Of a stretch of DNA of 64,000 bases, positions 1 through 9,047 are shown piece by piece; the stretch's first letter is position 1; each line of letters begins with the position of its first letter. Both the position numbers and the translations under genes were made by a program. The DNA is from Pseudolysinimonas kribbensis (GTDB lineage: Bacteria > Actinomycetota > Actinomycetes > Actinomycetales > Microbacteriaceae). The DNA lies in NCBI RefSeq assembly GCF_030161895.1, contig NZ_BSVB01000001.1, positions 3,410,001-3,474,000 of the forward strand, written 5' to 3'. The notes below the pieces were generated by a model that did not search any database, was not told the DNA's origin, and saw only the letters and a list, made by a program, of their open reading frames with translations.

Positions 1-708
1 CAGACCCTTGCGGTCGACTCCGCGATCAAGGAGGGTGGCGACGAGGTCAAGAACGGGTTCGAGAACCTGACCAAGGACTGCTGGTCGCACCCTGCTGTCC
101 AGAGCGTGCTCAAGGCGCTGGGCGAGATCGTGGCCGCCGGGTACTTCGTGCCGGGCGGTGCGGGCACGCAGTTCACGGCCGCACAGGCGAAGTGGAGCAA
201 CGACCAGCAGGCCCTGCTCTACCCGTCGGGCTCGTGGATCGAGAACGAGATGAAGAAGGCGACCAAGGACGGCTTCAAGATGACCGGCATCCCGGAGCTC
301 GTCGTGAGCGACAGCCCCAAGATGCCCTACGAGTCGCTGCGCAGTGCCGCGGGCGAGCCGTTCATCGTGCCGAAGACGAGCAAGAACCCCGCCGGTGGCA
401 AGGAGCTGCTGCGGGCCATGCTCTCCAAGGAGGCGGCCACGAACTTCGCCAAGACGCGTCTCGCGCCGACGATCGTCAAGGGGCTCGTGCCCGCCGACGG
501 CTTCGGCTCGACCGCGCTCGTCTCGCAGACGAAGATGCTGGATGCCGCGGGCTCCAACACCTTCAACTACCAGTTCGTCGACCTGTACGGCCTCAACACC
601 GACCAGCTCGTGCCGTGGAACTCGTTCCTCTCGGGCAGCCTGGACGCCGCGGGTCTCACGGCGGCACTGCAGCAGATCACCGACAAAGCGGCGGCCGACA
701 AGAAGTGA
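1..708 (+). CDS. Sugar ABC transporter substrate-binding protein, 3' part (NgcE/DasA-like)
   Basis: This is the C-terminal part, about 235 residues, of an extracellular solute-binding protein of the MalE-type family 1; the 5' end and signal peptide lie outside the window. The frame is open from base 1. The segment 'LLYPSGSWIENEMKK' and the closing stretch with 'LVPWNSFLSGSLDAAG' resemble the N-acetylglucosamine/chitobiose binding proteins of actinobacteria. It delivers sugar to the two permeases encoded directly downstream; its TGA stop overlaps the GTG start of the first permease (GTGA), which indicates translational coupling. The family is secure from the sequence and context. The exact substrate is inferred from overall resemblance and is not certain. 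No ATPase gene is visible here, which fits the usual shared MsiK-type ATPase encoded elsewhere. Confidence 0.85.
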   Translation, partial: QTLAVDSAIKEGGDEVKNGFENLTKDCWSHPAVQSVLKALGEIVAAGYFVPGGAGTQFTAAQAKWSNDQQALLYPSGSWIENEMKKATKDGFKMTGIPELVVSDSPKMPYESLRSAAGEPFIVPKTSKNPAGGKELLRAMLSKEAATNFAKTRLAPTIVKGLVPADGFGSTALVSQTKMLDAAGSNTFNYQFVDLYGLNTDQLVPWNSFLSGSLDAAGLTAALQQITDKAAADKK

Positions 709-1677
709 CCGTCCCCTCGGAACCGCCGTCGGCGGTCGACCCACCCGGGTCGGCCGCCGGCGGCGCCGGCTGACCTTCGACCGGGTCAGCTTCATGCTGG
801 TGTTCCTCGCACTGCCGGTCGCGATCTTCCTGATCTTCGTCATCTACCCGTTCATCCTCGCGGGGTACTACTCGCTCACCGACTGGAGCGGGTTCTCGAG
901 CGACATCCCGTTCATCGGGATCGCCAACTACGTCAAGCTCGCGCAGGACGACATCTTCCAGCACGCGCTCGTGAACAACATCATCATCGCGGTCGTCGTG
1001 CCGCTCGTGACGATCGTGCTCGCGCTTGCTTTCGCGAGCCTCATTACCGTCGCCGGCCGCAGCCACGGCAACGTCCAGGGCATCCGAGCGTCCGCGCTGT
1101 ACCGCACCCTGTCCTTCTTCCCCTACTGCGTGCCGGCCATCGTGATCGGCATCATCTGGGGTTTCGTGTACGACCCGTCCGCCGGCCTCCTGAACGGCGT
1201 GCTCAACGGCATCGGCATCCCGATCGGCGACTTCGCCTGGCTCGGCGACGTGCGCACGGCGCTGCCCGCGTCGATGTTCGTCATCATCTGGAGCTTCGTC
1301 GGCTTCTACACGGTGCTGTTCGTCGCCGCGATCAAGGGCATCCCCGCCGAGACGTACGAGGCCGTGCGCCTGGACGGCGCCGGCCGGTTCCGTACCGCCT
1401 TCTCGATCACGGTCCCGCTGATCCGCGACACGGTGCAGACCGGCTACATCTATCTCGGCATCGCGGCGCTCGACGCGTTCGTCTACATGACGGCGTTGTT
1501 CCCTAACGCCGGGGGACCGAACAACACGACGCTCGTGATGTCGCAGGAGCTGTTCATCACGGCGTTCCGCAAGGGGCACTTCGGCTACGCCACCGCGATG
1601 GGCGTCGTGCTCGCCGTTGTGACGCTGCTGTTCGCGGCGATCGTGTTCGGCGTGAACCGCCTCCTCGCCGGCAGTGA
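705..1677 (+). CDS. Sugar ABC transporter permease 1 (NgcF/MalF-like)
   Basis: This is a membrane permease of a carbohydrate ABC importer with about six membrane segments. The EAA loop is visible as 'AETYEAVRLDGAGRFRTAF' near 1350-1400, the site that contacts the ATPase. I place the start at GTG 705, overlapping the stop of the binding protein. That start reads into the body of the protein only if one base is added in the CCCGGG run at 744-749, which gives an Arg-rich head before 'LTFDRVSFMLV'. The stop is also unresolved: the frame runs without a stop into the second permease. One further missing base near 1668-1690 would end it at TGA 1675-1677 or TGA 1693-1695. An AAGGAG at 1679-1684 then serves the next gene. 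The function is secure; the two ends are inferred. Confidence 0.8.
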
Positions 1678-1691
1678 CAAGGAGACCGCCG

Positions 1692-2587
1692 ATGACCGCC
1701 ACGATCGATCGCGTCGATCCGCGCATCGCCGCGCCGACGACCGGCCGCGGCCGCCTCACCCCGGGGACGCGGTCGCCGGCGTGCTCTCGCACCTCGTGAT
1801 GATCCTCTGGACCGTCATCATCGTGCTGCCGTTCCTGTGGGTGCTCATGTCGTCGTTCAAGACGACGAAGGAGATCCTGCACTCGCCGTTCGCGCTGCCG
1901 GCGCAATGGAAGTTCGACAACTACGCCAACGCGTGGACGACCTCCGGCGTCGGCAGCTACTTCGCCAACACCCTGATCGTGGTCGGCAGCGCCCTCGTGC
2001 TGGTCATGCTGCTCGGCGCGATGTGCGCGTACGTGCTCGCCCGGTTCCGCTTCATCGGCAACCGCGCGATCTACTACCTCATGCTCGCCGGCCTGACCTT
2101 CCCGATCTTCCTGGCGATCGTGCCGCTGTTCTTCGTGCTGCGCAGCATCGGGCTGCTCGGCACGCTGCCCGGGTTGATCCTGACCTACGTCGCCTTCGCG
2201 CTGCCCTTCACCGTGTTCTTCCTGCACTCGTTCTTCCGGGCCCTTCCGGACGAGATCTACGAGGCCGCGCAGATCGACGGGGCGAGCGAGTGGCGCACGT
2301 TCTTCCAGGTGATGCTGCCGATGGCGCGCCCTGGCATGGCGACCGTCGCGATCTTCAACTTCCTGGGGCTCTGGAACCAGTTCCTGCTGCCCGTGGCATT
2401 GAATCCGGACCAGAACAACTACGTCCTGACCCAGGGGATGGCGTCGTTCGCCTCCCAGGCCGGCTACTCGGTCGACTTCGGGGCGCTCATGGCGGCCGTG
2501 GTCATCACGGTGGCGCCGGTGCTGGTGGTGTACGTCATCTTCCAGCGGCAGCTGCAGGGATCCGTGTCGCAGGGCACGATGAAGTAG
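1692..2587 (+). CDS. Sugar ABC transporter permease 2 (NgcG/MalG-like)
   Basis: Second inner-membrane subunit of the same importer. ATG 1692 is preceded by AAGGAG (1679-1684) at good spacing. The body contains the EAA-type loop 'LPDEIYEAAQIDGASEW' near 2250-2290 and several hydrophobic spans. The start frame joins the body only if one G is restored in the GGGG run at 1763-1766; the corrected length is 298 residues, normal for MalG-type permeases. As written, the two permeases form one continuous frame, which I regard as an artefact of lost bases rather than a real fusion. The gene ends two bases before the convergent tRNA-Leu. The substrate is shared with the binding protein and probably an amino sugar or oligosaccharide. 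Confidence 0.82.
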
Positions 2588-2588
2588 G

Positions 2589-2671
2589 TGCCGGATGAGG
2601 GACTCGAACCCTCACGTCCTCTCGGACAACCGATTTTGAGTCGGTCGCGTCTGCCATTCCGCCAATCCGGC
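2589..2671 (-). tRNA. tRNA-Leu (anticodon CAA)
   Basis: The minus strand folds as a class II tRNA. The acceptor stem is GCCGGAT (2671-2665) paired with ATCCGGC (2596-2590), followed by an A discriminator at 2589. The anticodon stem is ACCGA/TCGGT with loop CTCAAAA, giving anticodon CAA, which reads the leucine codon UUG. A long variable arm (TGTCCGAGAGGACGTG) and a T-arm with GGTTCGAGTCC are present. The 3' CCA is not encoded. The gene is convergent with, and 1 base from, the upstream permease stop. Confidence 0.93.
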
Positions 2672-2707
2672 GCGCACGTCATCACGCGGCGCGCTGCGAC
2701 CATATCG

Positions 2708-2713
2708 TAGGCT
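2708..2713 (+). promoter_or_regulatory. -10 element for leaderless pdtaR transcript
   Basis: TAGGCT fits the actinobacterial TANNNT -10 pattern and ends 6 bases before the GTG start at 2720, so transcription would begin at or next to the start codon. No Shine-Dalgarno sequence is present. The -35 is not recognisable. Confidence 0.5.
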
Positions 2714-2719
2714 CGACGG

Positions 2720-3325
2720 GTGAGCGATGAGCCGGAGACCCCTGCCGCCCCGCGACGCGTCGTCGTCGCCGAGGACGAGTCGCTGATCCGGCTGGACATC
2801 GTCGAGATCCTGCGCGACAACGGGTTCGACGTGGTCGGGGAGGCGGGCGACGGCGAGACGGCCGTGCAGCTCGCGACCGACCTGCGGCCCGACCTGGTCG
2901 TGATGGATGTCAAGATGCCGCAGCTGGACGGCATCAGCGCCGCCGAGAAGCTGGCCAAGAACCACATCGCCCCCGTCGTGCTGCTGACCGCGTTCAGCCA
3001 GAAGGAGCTCGTCGAGCGGGCGTCGGAGGCGGGCGCGCTCGCCTACGTCGTCAAGCCGTTCACGCCGAACGACCTGCTGCCGGCGATCGAGATCGCCCTC
3101 AGCCGCTACCAGCAGATCGTCACGCTCGAGAACGAGGTGGCGGACCTCGTCGAGCGCTTCGAGACGCGCAAGCTCGTCGACCGGGCCAAGGGCCTGCTCA
3201 ACGAGAAGATGGGACTCTCGGAGCCCGAGGCGTTCCGCTGGATCCAGAAGGCGTCCATGGACCGTCGGCTCACGATGCACGACGTGTCGAAGGCGATCAT
3301 CGAGCAGCTCTCGCCCAAGAAGTAG
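2720..3325 (+). CDS. pdtaR: ANTAR-domain response regulator PdtaR (Rv1626-like)
   Basis: This is a two-domain response regulator of 201 residues. The receiver domain (about residues 12-130) has the acidic pair in 'VVVAEDESLIRLD', the phospho-acceptor Asp63 in 'VVMDVKMPQ' and the Lys in 'YVVKPF'. The C-terminal part (about 135-198) is a coiled-coil ANTAR domain ('LVDRAKGLLNEKMGLSEPEAF'), which binds RNA and acts by transcription antitermination. The close homologue in mycobacteria is PdtaR, phosphorylated by the sensor PdtaS; no PdtaS gene is visible here. Location upstream of polA is common in actinobacteria. The GTG start is favoured because a -10 element lies at leaderless distance and no upstream in-frame start with a ribosome site exists. 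Confidence 0.93.
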   Translation: MSDEPETPAAPRRVVVAEDESLIRLDIVEILRDNGFDVVGEAGDGETAVQLATDLRPDLVVMDVKMPQLDGISAAEKLAKNHIAPVVLLTAFSQKELVERASEAGALAYVVKPFTPNDLLPAIEIALSRYQQIVTLENEVADLVERFETRKLVDRAKGLLNEKMGLSEPEAFRWIQKASMDRRLTMHDVSKAIIEQLSPKK

Positions 3326-3340
3326 GGCGCTGGCGGCGGG

Positions 3341-3772
3341 TCAGTCCTTGATCGGCCTGATCAGGTTCGTGATGCGCACCGTCGAGAGCAGCCGGTCGCG
3401 CTCGTCGGTGACGACGATCTCGTGCGTGCAGAGCGTGCGGCCGAGCGTGATCGCGCGGCAGGTGCCCGTCACGATGCCCTCGCGCGCCGAGCCGCTGTGG
3501 GTCGCGTTGATCTCGATGCCCACGACGTAGTTGGTCGGTCCGGCGTGGATGGCGGAGGACAGCGATCCGAGCGACTCGCCGAGCACGAGGTGCGCTCCGC
3601 CGTGCAGGATGCCGACCACCTGGCGATTGCCCACGACCGGCATGGTCGCGACCGAGTAGTCGGCGGACAGTTCGATCAGGTCGATGCCCATGCGCTGCGT
3701 CAGCTCGCCCCCGCCACCTCCGACGAGCCGCTCGGCGAGCAACGGGTCCAGATCCGGCGGCAGCTTGGTCAC
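3341..3772 (-). CDS. PaaI-type hotdog thioesterase
   Basis: A 143-residue single-domain hotdog-fold protein of the PaaI/YdiI thioesterase family, which hydrolyses acyl-CoA or aryl-CoA thioesters in the cytoplasm. The central helix motif 'ILHGGAHLVLGESLGS' carries the HGG signature, with the catalytic acidic residue in the following helix. 'INATHSGSAREG' is the usual strand after the helix. The GTG start at 3772 has an AGGAG on the minus strand a few bases upstream. The gene converges with pdtaR and is divergent from polA. The physiological substrate cannot be deduced; actinobacterial paralogues near polA are generally uncharacterised. Confidence 0.85.
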   Translation of the reverse strand: MTKLPPDLDPLLAERLVGGGGGELTQRMGIDLIELSADYSVATMPVVGNRQVVGILHGGAHLVLGESLGSLSSAIHAGPTNYVVGIEINATHSGSAREGIVTGTCRAITLGRTLCTHEIVVTDERDRLLSTVRITNLIRPIKD

Positions 3773-3813
3773 GGGGCTCCTGCATCATCGAAAGGGGTGT
3801 CGGGGCCGGCGGT

Positions 3814-3819
3814 TAGGGT
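3814..3819 (+). promoter_or_regulatory. -10 element for polA
   Basis: TAGGGT lies 7 bases before the GTG start of polA at 3827, again at leaderless spacing and without a Shine-Dalgarno sequence between them. Confidence 0.45.
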
Positions 3820-3826
3820 GGAGCGC

Positions 3827-6501
3827 GTGCCGGACTCTGCCGTCAAAGGCTCCGAAAAGCCTACTTTGCTGCTCGTCGACGGGCACTCGCTCGCCTTCCG
3901 GGCGTTCTACGCGCTGCCCATCGACAGCTTCGTGACCCGAGATGGGCAGCACACCAACGCCATTCACGGCTTCCTCAGCATGCTCATCCTGCTGCTGCAG
4001 AAGGAGAAGCCGACTCACCTCGCGGTGGCGTTCGACATCTCGCGCTACTCGTTCCGCAACCGGGACTACGAGGACTACAAGGCGACCCGGGGCGAGACGC
4101 CGCCGGAGTTCAAGGGCCAGGTGCCGCTTCTCGAGGAGGCGCTGCACGCCATGAACATCACGACGATCACGAAGGAGGACTTCGAGGCCGACGACATCCT
4201 TGCCACGCTCTCGCTGCGCGGCAAGGAGCAGGGCTTCGACGTGCTCGTCGTCTCGGGGGACCGCGACACGATCCAGCTCGTCGACGACGACGTGACGCTG
4301 CTGTACCCGAACGCCCGCGGCGTCTCCGAGCTCAAGCGCTACGACCACGACGCCGTCGTCGAGCGCTACGGCATCGAGCCGCAGCAGTACCCGGAGATCG
4401 CGGCGCTCGTCGGGGAGACCAGCGACAACCTCCCGGGCGTCGACAAGGTCGGCGAGAAGACCGCGGTCAAGTGGATCCAGCAGTACGGCACCGTCGAGGA
4501 GCTGCTCGCGCACGCGGAGGAGATCGGCGGCGTCGTGGGCAACAATCTGCGTGAGCAGCAGGACCGCGTGGTCCGCAACCGCCGGCTCAACCGGCTGGTG
4601 CGCGACGTCGAGCTGCCGGTCGGCCCCGCGGACCTGGCGCGGCGCCCGTTCGACGTGCCCGCGGTCCGTGCGGTGTACGACCGGCTGCAGTTCCGCACGC
4701 TGCTGGAGCGCGTGCTGAAGCTCGAGGAGGCGGCGGGCGACGCCGGGCCCGACGAGTCCCGCGCGCCCGTGGTGAAGCTTCCGCCGGTGCGCACGCTCAT
4801 CGACGAGGAGCTCGCGCTGTGGCTCGAGAGGCAGTCGGCGGGCGGCACCCGGGAGCTCGGCCTGCGCATCGTCACGATCGACGGCCGCGTCGACGGCTTC
4901 GGCATCGCGGGCCCGGACGACACCGCCTGGGTGCCCTGGGCGGCGGGCCGGCAGGACTATGACGCCCTGGAGGCGTGGCTGGCCGGACCCGCGCCGAAGG
5001 TGCTGCACGACGGCAAGCGGCAGTTCAAGGCGCTGGCCGGCACCGGGCTGACGCTCGACGGCATCGTGTTCGACACCTCGCTCGGCGCGTGGCTGCTGCG
5101 ACCGAGCACCAAGACCGACACCCTCGCCGGACTCAGCTACTACTACCTCGGCGAGGCGCTCCCGGAGCCCGACCCGAGCCAGCTGGTGCCCGAGACCGAG
5201 CCGCTCAGCCCGGCGACCGAGGCCTGGTACATCCTCCGGCTGGCCGACGAGCTGCGCCTCCGGCTCGACGACGGCTCGCGCGGTGTCATGACCGGCATCG
5301 AGGCGCCCCTCCTGCCCGTGCTGGGCCGCATGGAGCTGCAGGGCGTCACGGTCGATCGCGATCGGCTGGCCGGGCTGAACAGCCGCTTGGGTACGCAGGC
5401 CGACGAGATCGCCCGCGCCGCGTTCGCCGAGATCGGGCGGGAGGTCAATCTCGGCTCGCCGAAGCAGCTGCAGGAGGTGCTCTTCGACCAGCTCGGGATG
5501 CCGAAGACGCGCCAGAACAAGACGGGCTACTCGACCGACGCGGCGGCGCTGGCCGACCTGCAGGAGGCGCACCCGCATCCGTTCCTCGAGATGCTGCTGC
5601 GGCATCGCGACGCGACGAAGATCAAGCAGATCGTCGAGACGCTCGAGGCGGCGATCGGCGACGACGGTCGCATCCACACGACCTATGAGCAGACCGGAGC
5701 CGCGACCGGACGACTGAGCTCCAACGACCCCAACCTGCAGAACATCCCGATCAAGACCGAGGTCGGCCGCGAGGTGCGCGCCGCCTTCCGGTGCGGCGAG
5801 GGTTTCGAGACGCTGCTCACGGCCGACTACTCGCAGATCGAGATGCGCATCATGGCGCATCTCTCGGGCGACGCGGGGTTGATCGAGGCGTTCCGTTCGG
5901 GGAGGACCTGCACCGCTTCGTCGGGGCCCGGATCTTCCACGTCGACCCCTCGGAGGTGACGCCGCTGCAGCGCACCAAGGTGAAGGCGATGTCGTACGGC
6001 CTGGCCTACGGCCTCAGTGCGTTCGGCCTCAGCAAGCAGTTGCGGATCGAGGTGAGCGAGGCCAAGGAGCTCATGGCCGACTACTTCGCGCGGTTCGGCG
6101 CGGTGCGCGACTACCTGCGCGGCGTGGTCGAGCAGGCGCGGGTCGACGGCTACACCACGACCATCTTCGGACGCCGCCGGCCCTTCAGCGACCTCACGAG
6201 CACGAACCGGGTGCTGCGGGAGAACGCCGAGCGTCAGGCGCTCAACTCGCCGATCCAGGGCTCTGCGGCCGACATCATCAAGCGGGCGATGATCACGATC
6301 GACACGCGCCTGCGGGAGCAGGGGCTGGCCAGCCGCATGCTGCTCCAGGTGCACGACGAACTGGTCCTCGAGGTCGCGCCGGGCGAGATCGACCAGCTCA
6401 CGACGATCGTGCGCGACGGGATGGCGGGGGCCGCCGATCTGACCGTGCCGCTCGACGTGCAGCTGGGCCACGGTCCCGACTGGGACGCCGCCGCGCACTG
6501 A
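3827..6501 (+). CDS. polA: DNA polymerase I
   Basis: Repair and Okazaki-fragment polymerase, 891 residues after correction. The order is the 5'-3' exonuclease/flap domain (about 10-300; 'LLLVDGHSLAFRAFYALP', 'VVSGDRDTIQLVDD', 'GETSDNLPGVDKVGEKTA'), a 3'-5' exonuclease-like domain (about 320-500) in which I see no DxE motif so proofreading is probably absent, and the polymerase domain with 'TGRLSSNDPNLQNIP', motif A 'TADYSQIEMRIMAHLSGD' and motif C 'LLQVHDELVLEV'. The frame breaks at the GGGG run 5899-5902; one added G gives 'FRSGEDLHRFVGARIF' and a continuous protein. The GTG start follows a leaderless-type -10. The stop overlaps the next start (TGATG). A real knockout is unlikely, so I read this as a sequence error. 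Confidence 0.95.
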
Positions 6502-6773
6502 TGGCGTCGCGTCCGATCGAGCGCCGGGTCCGGGTCGCCGCGACCAGCGGCCTCCATGCGCGCCCGGCGGCCCTGTTCAGCGAGGCGGCTGCGGCGCTCG
6601 GAGTGCCGGTGAGCGTCACCAACGCCGCCGGGACGACGGTCGACGCGGCGAGCATCCTCGGCATCCTGACGCTCGGCGTCGCCCATGGCGAGGCGGTCAC
6701 CCTGCGCTCCGAGTCCGCGGGGGCGGTGGAGACACTTGCCGCGATGCTGGAACGCGACCTCGACGACGAATAG
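6501..6773 (+). CDS. ptsH: HPr-family phosphocarrier protein
   Basis: A 90-residue protein of the HPr fold. The active-site histidine is His19 in 'ATSGLHARPAA', the residue phosphorylated by enzyme I of the sugar phosphotransferase system. The regulatory serine region is also present as 'DAASILGILTLG'. The ATG overlaps the polA stop by one base (TGATG), so it is probably translated with polA. No enzyme I or IIA gene is nearby, so it is open whether this is the general HPr or an extra copy (Crh- or NPr-like). The length and motif make the family assignment strong. Confidence 0.87.
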   Translation: MASRPIERRVRVAATSGLHARPAALFSEAAAALGVPVSVTNAAGTTVDAASILGILTLGVAHGEAVTLRSESAGAVETLAAMLERDLDDE

Positions 6774-6782
6774 CGTGAAGAC

Positions 6783-8497
6783 ATGACGGATGAACAGCCG
6801 CACCGCACGCCCACCTCGATCGACACGATCGCCGAGGACTGGGTGACCACCCTCATCGATCTCGAGCCCTCCATGGCGGTCTGGCTCGGCCTGCCGGGCC
6901 GGCTCGGCGAATACGGCGACCAGTCGCCGGCCGGGCACGAGGCGCACCTCGCCGCGGCCAAGGACGTGATCGGACGCCTCGAGGACGCCACCGTCGCGGA
7001 TGACATCGACCGGGTGACCAAGACCGACCTGCTCGCCGAGTTGCGCCTCGAGGTCGAGCGCAGCGATGCGCGCCTGCAGGAGCGCGATCTCAATGTGATC
7101 GCGTCGCCGTCGCAGGAGATCCGCGACGTCTTCGACCTCATGTCGCACGAGACGGCGGACGACTGGGCCACGATCGCCGAGCGCATGGGCAACGTGCCGG
7201 GCGCGATCGCGGGCTACATCGAGACGCTGCGCTCGGGGATCGGTCACGGCGTCGTGCCCGCCCGGCGCCAGGTGGCCGAGGTGGCCGCCCAGGCCCGCAA
7301 GCACGCCGACGCGCAGAACGGCTTCTTCGCCGGATTCGCCGCGTCGGCCGAGCTCGAGGGGGCGCGGCGGCGCCGGATGCCGTCGCCTCCGACCTCGCTC
7401 GAGGCGCCCAGGCGGCCGCGCAGGCGTACGGCGAGCTCGCGGAGTTCCTCGAGAACGAACTCGCCCCGAAGGCCGGCGAGCAGGACGGCGTCGGCCGCGA
7501 GATCTACGCGCTGCAGTCGCGGCAGTTCCTCGGTGCGGCGATCGACCTCGACGAGACCTACGAGTGGGGCCTCGCCGAACTGCAGCGCATGGTCGACGAG
7601 CAGACCCGCATCGCCGGCGAGATCCAGTCCGGGGCGAGCGTCGAGGAGGCGATCGCCGTCCTCGACAGGGATGCGAGCCGCAAGCTGCACGGCACGAAGG
7701 CCCTGCAGGAGTGGATGCAGCGCACGGCCGACCACGCGGTCGCCGAGCTGTCGAAGACGCACTTCGACATCCCGGAGCCGGTCAAGGCCCTCGAGTGCAT
7801 GATCGCGCCGACCCAGGAGGGCGGGATCTACTACACGGGCCCGAGCGACGACTTCTCGCGCGCCGGCCGGATGTGGTGGAGCGTGCCCGAGGGCGTCACG
7901 GAGTTCGACACCTGGCGTGAGCTCACGACCGTGTACCACGAGGGCGTTCCGGGTCATCATCTGCAGATCGGCCAGGCCGTCTACAACCGCGCGCAGCTCA
8001 ACACCTGGCGGCGTCAGCTCGCCGGCACGAGCGGTCACGCGGAGGGCTGGGCCCTCTACGCGGAGCGGCTCATGGAGGAGCTGGGCTACCTCGACGACCC
8101 GGCCGATCGGCTCGGCATGCTCGACGGGCAGCGCATGCGCGCCGCCCGCGTGGTGCTCGACATCGGCGTGCACCTGGGAAAGCCGCGCCCGGACGGGAAC
8201 GGCACCTGGGATGCGGACTACGCGCTCGAGTTCATGCGCAAGAACGTCAACATGGACGACGCGTTCGTGCGCTTCGAGGTGAACCGCTACCTCGGCTGGC
8301 CCGGTCAGGCACCGGCGTACAAGGTGGGGCAGCGGATCTGGGAGCAGATCCGCGCGGCCGCGCAGAGCAGGCAGGGCGCCGACTTCTCGTTCAAGCAGTT
8401 CCACAAAGACGCCCTCGACCTCGGCGGCGTCGGACTCGACACCCTCCAGGCGGAGCTGCTGCGGGGTGAGCTCGCCCTGGCAGCGGGTGCTCGGTGA
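6783..8497 (+). CDS. DUF885 family putative metallohydrolase
   Basis: A 571-residue protein, after correction, of the DUF885 family, generally regarded as zinc-dependent carboxypeptidase-like proteins. The signature 'YHEGVPGHHLQIGQAVYN' near 7935-7990 contains the HExxxHH-type metal site, and 'GHAEGWALYAERLMEELGY' supplies the next conserved acidic residue. No signal peptide is seen, so it is probably cytoplasmic. The frame is broken at the G run 7358-7362; one more G gives a Gly-Gly-Ala-rich turn and restores the frame. The ATG start lies 9 bases after the HPr stop. The substrate is unknown; family members are often described as peptidases from sequence only. Confidence 0.87.
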
Positions 8498-9047
8498 CGG
8501 CACCGCGGCGCTGCATCCGCGCCTGCGCACCTACGTCGGGCAGATCCCGGAGGGGTGCGTGGGCCGCGGAGCGGGCGTGTTCGAGCGGGTGGGAACGCCG
8601 CGGCGGTGGCTGTGGCCGATGCTGGCCGTACTCGGTCGTTCCGGGATCGCCTTCCCGGTCTGGGCGCACGACGTGCCGTTCGCGATCGAGAACCGTCCCG
8701 ACGGCGCGGTGCTGCGAGCGCGGCGGACCTTCTCGCTGCCCGGCGGCGATCGCGTCATGGTCGACGCGATCGAGGCGAGCGGCGGCGTGATCGTCGACCG
8801 CCTCGGGGGCTCGGGTTCGTGGCGTGCCGTGCTGACGGCGTCGATCGTCGACGGGGCGCTGCTGCTGCGCTCGATCCGGACCTCGTGGCGCGGCATCCCG
8901 GTGCCGTTCGCGCCGCGGGTCCACCTCACCGAGCGCTGGGACGACGCCGTCGAGCGCCAGCACGTCGCCCTGACGCTGGATGCCCCGCTCGTGGGGCGCC
9001 TGTACGAATACGCGGGGCATTTCGACTACGTGGTGGAGGACGCATGA
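8466..9047 (+). CDS. DUF4166 domain protein
   Basis: A 193-residue protein matching the DUF4166 pattern: an N-terminal 'LHPRLRTYVGQIPEG', then beta-rich segments with repeated basic/acidic pairs. The function of the family is unknown; it is frequently found next to or fused with NAD-dependent epimerase-like proteins, as here. It starts with GTG inside the end of the DUF885 gene (32-base overlap) and its stop overlaps the ATG of the epimerase gene (ATGA), so the three are likely co-translated. No membrane segment or signal peptide is evident. Confidence 0.8.
   Translation: MSSPWQRVLGDGTAALHPRLRTYVGQIPEGCVGRGAGVFERVGTPRRWLWPMLAVLGRSGIAFPVWAHDVPFAIENRPDGAVLRARRTFSLPGGDRVMVDAIEASGGVIVDRLGGSGSWRAVLTASIVDGALLLRSIRTSWRGIPVPFAPRVHLTERWDDAVERQHVALTLDAPLVGRLYEYAGHFDYVVEDA

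Noticed and set aside
677-2227. Very long minus-strand frame opposite the permeases, and similar long frames opposite polA, uvrC, rpsA and tkt.
   Set aside because: They are shadow frames of high-GC genes: Arg/Glu/Asp/His-rich with no recognisable domains, and no start signals.
344-2587. A single 747-residue frame covering both sugar permeases.
   Set aside because: Its first 120 residues are an out-of-frame reading of the binding protein, and separate start signals (GTG 705; AAGGAG plus ATG 1692) show two genes joined by lost bases.
5890-5910. Programmed ribosomal frameshifting as an explanation of the broken frames.
   Set aside because: Sites share no slippery heptamer or downstream structure, occur in unrelated genes and up to four times in one gene.
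3827-6501. polA, uvrB, uvrA, zwf, pgi, tkt, sufD and sufC as true pseudogenes.
   Set aside because: All breaks are one-base losses mostly in G/C runs, in genes needed for growth, and repair restores every motif; sequence error explains them better.
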